The notes under the pieces were generated by a model. That model searched no databases, was not told the DNA's origin, and saw nothing but the letters and a program-made list of their open reading frames with translations. A stretch of 64,000 bases of DNA from Metarhizium brunneum. Lineage: Eukaryota > Ascomycota > Sordariomycetes > Hypocreales > Clavicipitaceae. Of the stretch, positions 23,248 through 34,011 are shown piece after piece. Position 1 is the stretch's first letter. Every line of letters starts with the position of its first letter. A program made the position numbers and the translations under genes. Location: contig NC_089425.1 in NCBI RefSeq assembly GCF_013426205.1, positions 1,860,001 through 1,924,000 on the forward strand, given 5' to 3'.

Positions 23248-23798
23248 CCTAGGCAGCCAGGGGAGCAATGGGGATGACGTTGAATTAAAAAATTTTCGAC
23301 TGGTTTTTGATTTTTTTCATGATCTGACAGTTCTGCTCAAGCAATACTCGGAGCTGATGTGAACGTCTGGGAGGTCGTTGGGTAGAAGCGTGGCGTGGGG
23401 AGTTGACAATTTGGGATTCGTATCCCATAGAAGCGGCGAAGGTTGAACGAGCTGTTGTAAATATTGACACTTAGGGCACTTCAACTCTAAGACCTATTAG
23501 CATAAAACTTTTCATATGATGAATGTCCTTTAGGATGTTGCCAAGAGCTGTAATCCGGAGCCAGACCACCTGAACAATAATAATGGGCCAGCCAAAAGTG
23601 TGAACCCATGTCCATAAATGATATTTGTATTTTCAAGTCAACCTACCACTTTGCTTGTCGATGCCCTATTTTGACATTGGTTGCGCCCTCTGCCCTGCTT
23701 CCAACACCGTCGCCTGTCCGTGTCGTCTGCGCTTTTCTCCTTGGGAACCAGGTAAATCATTTTGAATTGCTCTATCAAACATGACATAAACAAAAATT
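23248..23798. other. Convergent 3' flanks of the ADH and Arp3 genes
   Basis: AT-rich 3' untranslated and intergenic DNA between two convergent genes. No other feature is seen. Confidence 0.6.
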
Positions 23799-25488
23799 TT
23801 ATGAGCCCCCAGGTCCTCCCAACAAGGCAAATCTCCGCACGATGCTTGGGCCATACTCTTGATACTACACAGTCAGGTTAGCTCGGCATGTTCGTCGGTA
23901 GGTTTGTCACAGCTGCAGGCTTGACGTACCTCTGCCTTGGTGTGGCAGTAAGATCGGAATTCCGGGGTTTGTCCAAGCAGACTGCCACCGAACCATGGGC
24001 CATGTCGTTGTCTCTTGTGAGTAATAACCTGAACGTCGAGCCCACCGCTACGAGCTCCTCCGCTGCGAACCTCGCTGGCTCGAATCCTAGCATCGACGAG
24101 ATGCTTGATGTCTCTCTGCAGCCGCCTGCCAAAGTCCTTGTAGAGGGTGCTTCCACCTGACAGCACAATATTCTTGTATAGGCCTCGTCGTACGTCGATG
24201 GGCGACTGCTGAATGACTCCGTCAACAACAACAGGCAACGGTGTAAGGAAGTCGGAGCTGTAAATTTCCGGGTTGAAGAAAATTTCGGGGGCAAGAAACC
24301 GCTCGTAACCGACATCAACGCTAACCTGACGGCCACCAGGGTGGGCGACAACGTGCTTCGCAAATCGTTCCCGATCGCGGTCGTACTTTGAGAATTCCTT
24401 GACAATATCGGGGCACACGTAGCAATATTCCTCCTTGATATCCTGGGCGGTCTTGAGGGAGGAATCGGGCTCGCCGCGGTCTCGGAGTAGCGACTGTACG
24501 AAATACGTGATATCTCGACCAGCAATGGGGATCGATTTGATGGACGATCCAATCACATAGCCTTCGGCAACTGGAATTACGTGAGTGACACCATCACCGG
24601 AATCGATGACAGTACCCGTCAAAGATCGATCCGTAACCTTGGAGGAAGTCCAAGAAGCAGCAAGGGCAAGCACAGCTTGCACTGCAATGTACATGCCCGC
24701 ACAGTTGAAGGACTCGAAGAATATCTCGGCGGTGTTCTCTCGATTTTCGGGAGGATTCAGCGGCTATTGCTGTCAGAAGTGTTTTGGAAATTTCCAGGAT
24801 ACAGAAAATGCGGCGAGAGGCTCACTGGCTCGGTCAGAAGAAAGTAGTGGTCCTCGGGTTCTACTCGCAGGTACTTGAAGATTGAGTTTGACCAGAATCG
24901 TTCCATGTGATCCTAGGAGATCGGTCAGTTGGGAGACGTTAATGACAAATAACTTCACAAACCCAGTTTTCTATTTGTCCGTGCCGAATAGGATAATGAA
25001 GACCATATCCTAGAGTGATTAGTTAGCAGACAATCCCTCCTCAGCGCAAGGCCATTCAGAACACATACCAGGCCCTGAAGCGGCGCTTATCGCTTCATCA
25101 CCAATGTAGAAGTCAAGATCCTCGGTTCCTCGCTTTGAGCTCAAGTTACTACTCGGGCCTGCGCCACCTGTAAGGAACGAAGGCTTGTTCGCGACAGCTG
25201 GACGACCAGACCCGGAACCACCGCTGCCTCCGGTAGGGCCTTTCGTGGCGATGGCGGTCGGGAAAACGAAGGACGGGGAATCGTTTCCGGCGAAACCTGA
25301 AGATCTCACGTCAATTGAGGGTGCGACTAAAGATCGATTGGGAGCATACCGAGCTTGGAAAATCCCGTGCCGCTACATTGCGTCAGATTAGTATGCTGTC
25401 GTGCGGGTGTTTCTCGTTGAGGAGCGGGGGGAAGAGAGCGTGGATGAACTTACTTGTCCATGACAACGGCGGGGGTTTGGTTCGCCAT
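23799..25488 (-). CDS. ARP3: Actin-related protein 3 (Arp2/3 complex)
   Basis: Seven exons on the minus strand (25488-25454, 25372-25350, 25296-25069, 25009-24963, 24912-24826, 24763-23930, 23864-23799) give 439 aa with all phases consistent. It starts [20 protein letters not shown] and contains [33 protein letters not shown], the hinge [20 protein letters not shown] and the end [18 protein letters not shown] Gly/Ser-rich insert of about 40 residues (from about residue 40) follows the first actin strand pair; similar inserts occur in other filamentous fungi. Arp3 with Arp2 forms the nucleating dimer for branched actin at cortical patches, needed for endocytosis and polar growth. One donor is GTTTGT, non-consensus but supported by the exact continuation of ENW-DHMERFW. 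Confidence 0.96.
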
Positions 25489-26829
25489 GATGACCGAGTG
25501 CGTATGCGGATGCGCACGAAGCAGGACGGAGAGTACAGGGAGGAGAAAGGACGAAGATGAGGCGAGGAGAGAAGACGGTGATGCCAAAGGGCCGTTGGCT
25601 TGTCGTCACCTCACCAGTCAGCTCCTAGAGGTCCAAAGGTGGGGTGGATGGTGGATGCGTCAAGGTGGTGGTGGTGCTGCTTTGTAGGTTGCGCCAATGG
25701 CCCAAGATTGGAAGCCCAGCCACAGCATGGTCGTACCTGCCCCGGGAGTAACTCTGCACCCAAAGGCCAATACGCGCGGCTTCAGCACCGCCACAAGGGA
25801 GAGTGGGGTCATGATAGGGCCTGGCTCCTCCAGCAACAACGCAGCAGCTTCGACAAGCACTGGAGCTGCTGCCACGCTGCCAGGAGACGTCATCTGAAGC
25901 TTGGGCGTAGGCGCCAAAATATTTTCAACCATACTCCGTGGACAGCATATGAGACTAATTCCATTGGGGCCAATATGCGCAAGGTAATTCTCGGTGCTCT
26001 CGTGGGTGAACTTATATACCGAGGAGGCTTAAGTGCGTAAATTTGCAAAGTTGACTGGATTCAAGCGTGGCCTGTCTTCGCTTCACATGCCCACCACGCT
26101 CTCTCCAGCTGCCATGCCCAGCCCTTGACAGCTTCACCGTGGCAAACCATGAAACCATGACTAGAGTGACACCTGCAAACACCCGAGGACCCAAACCCGC
26201 AACACAGGCGTAATCGCACACGAGACTGTATCCAGCCGTCGTCATCTTCAACCATTCACTTGTCGCTGTCTTTACGGCTCGGTGAGCCGTGAGTCAATGT
26301 CAGGCAGGAGCTCGTCGATCAAGCGTCAGCGAGCCAAGGGGCCTTGGCAACATTGAACTGGCCAACCTGGCCAACCCGACATACCTGACCTGAGCATCTG
26401 GAGTTCTGAGCATCTGGTAAAAACTTTGAACTTTTCCTTGACCTCTAGTGGCGCTTATGGCAACACCCATCACGGCAGGCGAGCATTCATACGCACATTT
26501 ACATCGTTTGTTCTGCTTTGGAAGTTGCAACCTATGCTCGGAGACTCGCCGTCGCAGACACGTTCATTCCATCTAGAAACAGTGACATCGGCTCGTTGCG
26601 TTGTAAATCCTCCCCGTCTCTTCCTAAGGCTGCCGTTATCGGCTCCAAGCAACTACAGAAATTGTATCCCGCCATTACTTGGATGCCATTTACTCCGAGC
26701 TGGCTCATTCCGACCCAATCCCCTTTCCCTTTAATACCACACCAGCACACGCAAAATATCTTCATTGGCATCCTTAGCACGATTGGTATCGACACGGGCA
26801 ATCCGAGTTACTAATGACTCTCAACTAGA
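25489..26829. other. Divergent promoter region between Arp3 and the Thr aspartase gene
   Basis: It holds the promoters of two divergent genes over 1.3 kb. Small open frames here have no domain. Confidence 0.6.
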
Positions 26830-28748
26830 ATGAACGCCCATTGCCAACATGTGGACTCCCCAGTGATGGCTCAAAATAACCATGGCACCGATGGCGCGTT
26901 GGACCGTATGCTTCGTCTCAGTCAACGACAGAAAGCCGTTCCAGCCATCTTCATACATGCCGGCGCCGGTTTCCACAGCCATCAAAACGAACATGTCCAT
27001 CTGGAAGCTTGTGTAGCGTATGTTTCCTATCCCATGATTTTCCCGTTTCTTGATGCAAAGTTCTCTCATCTGACCAACGTCCTCCAGGGCCTCCGAAATG
27101 GGTATGAAGTTCTTGAAAGCTGGTGCGACTGCAACCGAGGCTGTCGAAGCTGCTCTGCGAATCCTCGAGGATAAGGAAATCACCAATGCCGGCTATGGCT
27201 CGAACCTATCCATTGACGGTACAGTCGAGTGTGATGCTACAATTGTTGACCACCTCGGCCGAAGTGGTGCTTGCGGTGCAGTTCCAAGTTAGCTATCCCT
27301 TTGAAACGATGCCCCTTAACTCCGAGCTTCGCTGACACTCCCTTCCAGACATACGCAACCCCATTTCCCTTGCGAAACTCATTCTAGATACCAGTAGCCA
27401 GCCGCTTAGCCTTCGACGAGTCCCGCCAAACGCACTTGTCGGTGAAGGGGCTCGCATTTTCGCCGAGGAGCATGGCGTGGTTACCTTTGCGAATGAGTAC
27501 CTTGTCTCAAAAAACTCCCGCGACCGGTTCTTTCGTTGGCAAGAGGATCTGTTACGGGCAGAAGAAAGGGTCCAAGATTCTCGGACGGGTTTACAGTCTC
27601 CATCTGTCACCATGGCATGTGTTCCTTGTCAATACGACACGGCCCCATCCGCAGATACACGTAAACCATTTCCTCGCGAACATACGGCGGCAATACTGGC
27701 TGGCACGTGGAATGAGGGACAGCCTGACTCACCATATGCGGGCACTCCAGCTCCTGACTCTGCCAGCATGCAGGAGGGTTCTTTCTTCTCACCACGGTCC
27801 AACGTATCGCCGTCTGCCCCAACTTCGAAATCACCCCGGCCATCACCAAGATCTCCCATTTCTTCAGCCTCTTTGGCTGAGAGTAAAATCATCGGGGTCT
27901 CCCCAACACGAGCCAGATATATTGACAGGCGGCCAGACGTGGTCGTAGACAGCCCAAGTCCAACAGGCACTATTCGCCGGAATGCCCCGGAAATTTCGCG
28001 ATCAAACAACAGTTTCACCCTGGAAGCCTCGTCTCCATGTATACAGTCAAATCAATGCGACAACACGCCATCAATTCCGAGCGGCCTCCAAGGTGTAAAA
28101 CGACCTTTTCATGAAGAAAACCAACCTCGAGAGACTGACGGTCCAGTAGCTAAGCGCCAAGTGCGGTTGAACAGCCGAGACGAGGACATGATCACGGACA
28201 CTATCGGTGCTATTGCGATTGATGATCAAGGAAGAATAGCTGCGGGATCTTCTTCCGGGGGCATTGGAATGAAGCACCGAGGACGCCTGGGTCCTGCTGC
28301 CCTTGTTGGTATTGGCACAGCTGTAGTACCATGTGCGGAAGACGATGAAGAAGGAATTACTGTAGCTGCTGTAACAAGCGGAACCGGGGAGCATATGGCA
28401 ACGACAATGGCATCACAAAGATGTGCAGAAAGAATCTATACAGGAACACGACGAGCGCCAGGTGGCGGGGATATGCAAGACGACGATGAGGACGCAATTA
28501 TGGAGTCATTTATCTCTGAGGACTTCATGGGCCACCCTGGGGTCAAGAATTGCAACTCTCAGGGAGCTATTGGTGTCATGGTGGTCAAGAAAAGCCGAAC
28601 TGGATACTATCTCTACTTTGCACACAACACAGATTCCTTTGCTCTTGCATCAATGGGAGCGCTTGAAAAGGAGCCTCGTTGTACCATGTCTCGGCTTCCT
28701 GACGGTGCTAAGATTGCCAAGGGTGGTCGCAAAATACGAATTTCTTGA
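26830..28748 (+). CDS. Taspase-like threonine aspartase (asparaginase_2 family)
   Basis: Exons 26830-27017, 27088-27287 and 27349-28748 (introns of 70 and 61 nt, phases consistent) give 595 aa. The alpha part has the family motifs [51 protein letters not shown] and GAVPNIRNPI. The proposed autocleavage site and nucleophile is Thr414 in [15 protein letters not shown], followed by the beta-subunit motifs [21 protein letters not shown] and [14 protein letters not shown]. About 180 residues of Ser/Pro-rich linker separate the two parts, unlike bacterial asparaginases. The family (N-terminal nucleophile hydrolases) self-cleaves; human taspase-1 then acts as an endoprotease on Asp sites. The fungal substrate is unknown. 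Confidence 0.85.
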
Positions 28749-29291
28749 TGCAAAGCTAGTGTTCTCACTGTGTACCTAGAACTGAGCCATTCCTCTAGTG
28801 CTTCGGGGATCGCCGTGGCAGAAGTGTCGTCGTATAGTCATCTGTGGTTTACGAAGCATGTTTAGCAATATCGATACCCCCTCCTATGAATTCTACTTCC
28901 TCAATATCAGATGGGCTTCTATTGGGACAGACGAGTGATTTCATCTCTGAAAAAGCACCGTCAAGACTGAATATTTGAGCATGATATCATTATAGTGTAG
29001 TATACATTTTCCCCAACGCCAACCTGTGGTTTGCAGCTGTGCCCTGGGGCCGCAGCCAACTCTGCAGAAACTCCTGTTCCCATTGTGCTCTCTTCAGTGC
29101 TCCTCCATGTGGTCGCGGACCCAAATATAGCCTCTAAAAGGTCAGCAAGATCCTTCCTTTACACGACGATGAGCCGAGTCGTAGCCGAGCCTCTGACTAT
29201 ATTATCGTAATTCATCTAAAGTGCACCACCCGCATTCGCGCATTGCCCAGCTTGTCGAAGCCAAGACGCTGATATCTATTCTCCGTCGATT
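28749..29291. other. Convergent 3' flanks
   Basis: Gene-free DNA between the Thr aspartase gene and the convergent Tfb4 gene. Nothing else is seen. Confidence 0.6.
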
Positions 29292-30368
29292 TTACCGCAG
29301 AGGAGTACCAGTAGCGCTACCGGTCTCTTCTCGCCCACTGCCACCGTTCATGATCCTCTTTTTCTTTTTCTTTTTGCGGGGCACAATAGCCGGCTTAGCG
29401 CCGTAGTTACCCATCGCCAACTTTGTTCCACAGGTCAAGCACTCCGCGTTCTCGGGCAGTTCGCAGAATATGCTCAAGCAGATGGAGCATATGAAACCCC
29501 TGTCGACGACTTTTCCGTGACAAAAACAAGCAGCTCGGAAGTCTACCGTATCGTGTGTTGGGGTGATGAGCGACTGGCGAGCTTCCGTGTCCGCTATCAA
29601 GCCAAACATGAGGTAGGTGAGGAGGCCTTTGGGGTTTGCGGCGGCGAGAAAGATGCCGTTTGTGTTGAAACAGGCTTGCTGCAGGAATGTAGGGTTGCCT
29701 GAGAGAGAGAGCGTGTCAATGGCTACCTGGGCGTGAGCGGCAGCAAACACGGCGTTCATGGTTGGTATGTACTGGGTTGGCTCGGAATCGGACACGGACA
29801 CGACCAAGATGCGGCCCTTCATTGGGGGCGCGGCGTTGGCACTTGGTTGGGCCACTTCTGCTAAGCTGCTGGATGCGCCGCTGAGTGCTTGAGAGGCTTT
29901 GTTGATGTGGCATAATGCCAGCGTCAAGGCACCAGATAGTTGGGTGGTAGTTGCCTCGAGATCTTGCTCCGTTGTTTCGCTCATCAACTTCTGCATCGAT
30001 CCGAGGACGGCGGTCTCGATCTGCGCGAACTGCGGGTACTTGTTGGCCGAGTTTCGCGGGGACTCGCTAGAGACATCGTTCATATGAACGTCGTCGGAGG
30101 TATCCTTGGGTGATGTTTGAGGAGGCGTTGGGTAGAGCCATACTGCGCGGTTCACGTGGGCGGCTACTATTGCGACCTGGTTGACATTGCTGAATGCTAG
30201 ATGGGCATTGACGAAGACGAGGATGTTGGCGATGGCTTTTGATATGGAGAGGACATTGTCTAGTGCTGCCCAGGCGCGAGGATTAGTGTCTATGACGATG
30301 GAAAGGAGGGATGGTGTTTCTTCGGCGGTGGTGACCTCGTAGTGCTCTGAGACGTCGACGGCGTCCAT
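29292..30368 (-). CDS. TFB4: TFIIH subunit Tfb4 (p34)
   Basis: A single exon of 358 aa. The N-terminal von Willebrand A-like domain begins SLLSIVIDTNPRAWAAL and continues IANILVFVNAHLAFSNVNQVAIVAAH. The C-terminal zinc domain has CHGKVVDRGFICSICLSIFC and ECLTCGTKL, the Tfb4/p34 cysteine arrangement. The last 40 residues are Lys-rich. Tfb4 is part of the TFIIH core, pairing with Ssl1/p44, and is needed for transcription initiation and nucleotide excision repair in the nucleus. The 358-aa size is close to yeast Tfb4. The ATG is the first in the frame. Confidence 0.93.
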   Translation of the reverse strand: MDAVDVSEHYEVTTAEETPSLLSIVIDTNPRAWAALDNVLSISKAIANILVFVNAHLAFSNVNQVAIVAAHVNRAVWLYPTPPQTSPKDTSDDVHMNDVSSESPRNSANKYPQFAQIETAVLGSMQKLMSETTEQDLEATTTQLSGALTLALCHINKASQALSGASSSLAEVAQPSANAAPPMKGRILVVSVSDSEPTQYIPTMNAVFAAAHAQVAIDTLSLSGNPTFLQQACFNTNGIFLAAANPKGLLTYLMFGLIADTEARQSLITPTHDTVDFRAACFCHGKVVDRGFICSICLSIFCELPENAECLTCGTKLAMGNYGAKPAIVPRKKKKKKRIMNGGSGREETGSATGTPLR

Positions 30369-31647
30369 GGTGGACGGGGAGAGGTGCCGTCGAAGGCAGC
30401 TACGAGGCCAATTCTCCGAGCGGGAATTATAGAGGGGGGGTTTCCTGGCAAGTCTAGTGAGGCGTCTTTTTAGTTATCGATATCGCGATGAAGAGTTGGG
30501 AGGCAGGCGGGTGTGAAGCTCTGTCGAAGCGAACGGTTGTTGCAGCAGAGGGCCGGGACACAACCATATTAGAGATTCTATCTCATGTTTCAAGTTCGTA
30601 CCCTTTGGATAGCTGCAAGCGATGGCAATAGGAATATTATAGACGGGCCTTGCATGTAATATTGCATCCCCGAGGTTGAAAGGTGGTCGGTGTATTCACA
30701 AATGTCAACGATGCAGGTCGTGTGCAGAGATCGGCAAAAACTACTTCGTCACAGTTGCTGAGAGGACAAAGACCAAGCTGACTGGTGGCTGGCCACCTAA
30801 CAAGCAGGCGGCTTGGCTGAAGCCACTGGTGGCGTTACAGCACTTCCACGTGACTGTGGCTTGAGTCACAGTGGCTGTTGGTGCTGTACATAAGCGAAGG
30901 GGTCTAGGTACTAAATACCTTGACTGTGGTATTTACTGGCAACTTGAGCTGGGGTATTTGTACTCCGTACTAAGTACTTAAACTTAGTGAAGTAAAGTCT
31001 CACAACAATCAAGCTGCTGTACGGAGTACTTCTCAGCACTTCGTAACTCAGGCTCATCATTCGGCCGATACCTGGTATCCTCAGGTACCCCAAGTGAGGG
31101 GCAGCCTGCCAGAGCTCCATCCAAGTTGAACCTTGACCTGTCCATTCACCCATTCAATCTTCTCCCGACGCAGCTGGAGCAAAGCTCGCACGCCCCATCT
31201 CTTCATGACGAACCAGAGGACGCCTGACGCCATAAAGGGACCACAGTGGGCGGCCAACATGCCAAAGTGGAGAGAGCCTGAGCAAGACGGTGGTTTTTGG
31301 TCGTTGTTTTATGCCTATCACGATCCTTGAAGCTCGAGCTGGCTTTTATCTCAGAAGCTAGCGGGTAACTGCACGGGTTGCGGGAAGTGAGTGGGAACGA
31401 GATACAAGAAACAAGAAACACGCAGCTCGGAAACCTGGAAGCTTGAATCACGTTTTGACCCGACTCTAGGCACAAGTCTCGATCCTATTACATGTAGCTC
31501 CCAAGGGCAGTCCTCTCTAGCTGCTGCTCGCGTTCTTCCTCTACACTTCTTGTTTCATCCAAGTCGCATGAGTCCTTGGTTGTACTCTGCCCGCCACATC
31601 CTCGCCCTACGTCACACTGCCGTCTTCGTCTTCACAAACCTGCCACG
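30369..31647. other. Divergent promoter region between Tfb4 and the UNC-45 gene
   Basis: Two copies of the TACTCCGTA motif, in opposite orientation, start at 30961 and 31020. GTACTAAGTACTTAA-type repeats surround the first. A short inverted repeat ACTGTG/CACAGT lies near 30855-30875. Confidence 0.6.
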
Positions 31648-31651
31648 ATGA
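31568..31651 (+). promoter_or_regulatory. 27-codon uORF overlapping the UNC-45 start (ATGA)
   Basis: The ORF begins with ATG at 31568 and its TGA (31649-31651) overlaps the main ATG (31648-31650). This geometry is known to allow termination-reinitiation. Whether the leader includes the uORF is not known. Confidence 0.5.
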
Positions 31652-33871
31652 CGGAGACCCTCCAGGGCTCGGCACCGGCCGCAACTCTCGAAGACCAGAC
31701 CCTATTGGTTTTTGCTCGTCTGATGGAAGGCGGCCAGGAGGATGAAGCGACATGCAGAGAATTGGACCAGCTGACAAAGTTATTAAACGACGACGCCGAG
31801 TCGCAGGAAAAAGACGACCAGTACAAGACCATATGCAACGTCATCGACAGCGATTGCGTCGACACCGTCTTGTGTTATCTCGATATGCGCCAGCCCGATA
31901 TTGTGCGAGGCCATGCAACTCTCGTCACCTCTGCCTATCTCAAGGCCGCCGGAGATGACGGATCCAAGAAGTTGTCTGAATTCTTCTTTGAGCGTGTCAA
32001 GAGGGGTACTTATGACGACTACATTGTAGCATTCTGCGTCGCTTCAGCAACTTTCCCCATCGTCCCGGATTTGACCGCGCACTTGTTCTTGAGTGAAGGC
32101 TTTTTGAGTAGTCTTGGTCCACTTATGAGGAGGGAGTGGAAGAGTCGTAAGGTTGAGACGGCCTGCTTGGAGATGCTCAACGCAGCATGCATGAATTCCA
32201 TGTGCCGCGAAGCTGTTCAGAAGTATTGCGTCGAGTGGTTGGAGGAAGTCGTTGATCAGGATCCTACAGGTTCGACTGATGGTCCCAACGGTGAACCCAA
32301 GGTTCAGGGCGAAGGCGGTTCCATTTCCATGAGACGACACTCGGAGCAGGTTCAGCATTTGGCGGCTGTTATTTTGGCGAAGCTTAGAGTGAGTTTATGA
32401 ACCCCGGTGCTGATTTTTGTTTTTCTTCTTCTTTTCCATGCCCGACATCTGGGGGTCAAGATACCCTTTACTTCATGTTGGATCATGGGTGTTAACGTAA
32501 AACTAACATAGACTGAAGGCAGTTCCTTCTAAGCCATCGGTCAATGATCCCAACAGGCCCAGGATCGAGCCAGCAGTAACCAGCATCGAGGATTTGTCGG
32601 GCATCTTTACCAAAATGATACTACGAGATGGCGACCACGGCAAGCATTCCATAGAGGGTCTTGCTTACGCCTCTTTGCAACCAAAGGTCAAGGAAAGCAT
32701 CATCGCCAACGAGGCTCTTCTCAAGAAGCTAGTCAAGACTCTTACAGAAGCGCAACCGCGGTCACCCACCACCTACGGCGCTCTCAGCATATTTGTCAAT
32801 TTAACGCGGTACCGACCTGCGTTGTCAGAGGAACAGAAGAAGATGAGCCAATTGAAAGCCTATGCGGATGCCGCAGGGAAACTTGCCGGGCCCGACCCCT
32901 TAGATGACGACGAACACGTCGCGAAACGTTGTCAGGCGGTTTTTAGTGTCGGCCTCATTCCTGTCCTTGTCACCCACAGCAAGAACGGCTCCCCTGCATC
33001 CTTGAGCCTCATCACTTCCATCATCAACTCCATCGCAGTTACAACATCTCTGCGGGGACCGCTCGCGCAACAGGGGGCGGTGAAACTGCTTCTTGTAGCG
33101 TGGGTTACCATCCCTGATACAGATGAAGTGTCCCGGCGGACAGCAGCCCAGGCACTCGCTCGAATTCTGATTAGCACCAACCCTGCTTTAGTATTTGGAG
33201 GAAACCGATCGAATCCAATCAACGCCGCCATCCGGCCCCTAGTTTCTATCCTGCCTCCTGACCCAGCTGCCGAGACCAGAGATCTGTTGCCTACCTTTGA
33301 AGCACTCATGGCATTGACGAATCTCGCCTCGTTGGATGAAGGCGATACGCGGAGTATCATCATCCGTATGGCATGGCCCCACGTTGAAGAGCAACTTGTA
33401 TCGTCGAATAAACTCGTTGCCAAGGCTGCTGTCGAACTTGTCTGTAATTTAATGCAAGCACCCGAGGGAATAGCCCTCTACGCAGATGGAAGCCCACAGT
33501 CCCGAACCCGTCTACACATCCTGTTGGCCCTAGCTGATGCCGAGGACGGAGGAACTCGAAGCGCCGCAGGCGGAGCCCTGGCTTCTCTTACCGGATTCGA
33601 ATCAGTCGTGCGATATGTTGTGCAACGGGAGAGAGGGGTCAAGGTTATTCTTGGCATGTGCAATGATCCCGACGAGGGATTGAGACACCGTGGTGTGGTG
33701 ACTGTGCATAATTTGGTCACGGCCGAAGGGGAAGCAGGGCAACTGGCGAAGAACAAGGTCAAGGATGAGAATGGCGTCGAGGCACTGAAGCAGTGTTTGA
33801 AGCAGAGCCGGCGGCCGGAGGTGTTACAAATTACTGTGGAGGCGTTGAAGGTCCTGCTGGATCAAAAGTAA
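31648..33871 (+). CDS. UNC-45/CRO1/She4-family myosin chaperone
   Basis: Exons 31648-32388 and 32519-33871 (130-nt intron, phase 0) give 697 aa. No TPR domain is present, as in fungal She4, Rng3 and CRO1. The N-terminal half is helical armadillo-like (QPDIVRGHATLVTSAYL, then VETACLEMLNAACMN). The C-terminal UCS domain has SIEGLAYASLQPKVKESI, YGALSIFVNLTRYRP and ALTNLASLDEG, and ends in helical repeats to the stop. Known members fold and activate myosin motors and act in cytokinesis, endocytosis and hyphal growth; Podospora CRO1 is needed for the syncytial to cellular transition. The acceptor was chosen because GCAGTTCCT continues the frame, while an earlier AG runs into a stop. Confidence 0.9.
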
Positions 33872-34011
33872 ATGGTATTAGCTACAATGATGGAAAATTG
33901 GAGCACAGAGAAGGCTTTATCGTGCATATCTTTTGCGTTTCATATCATAACCCAACAATAGGCTGGTGTATCGGCATGGAATATCCAAATGGAGCAATAT
34001 TACGCGTTCGT

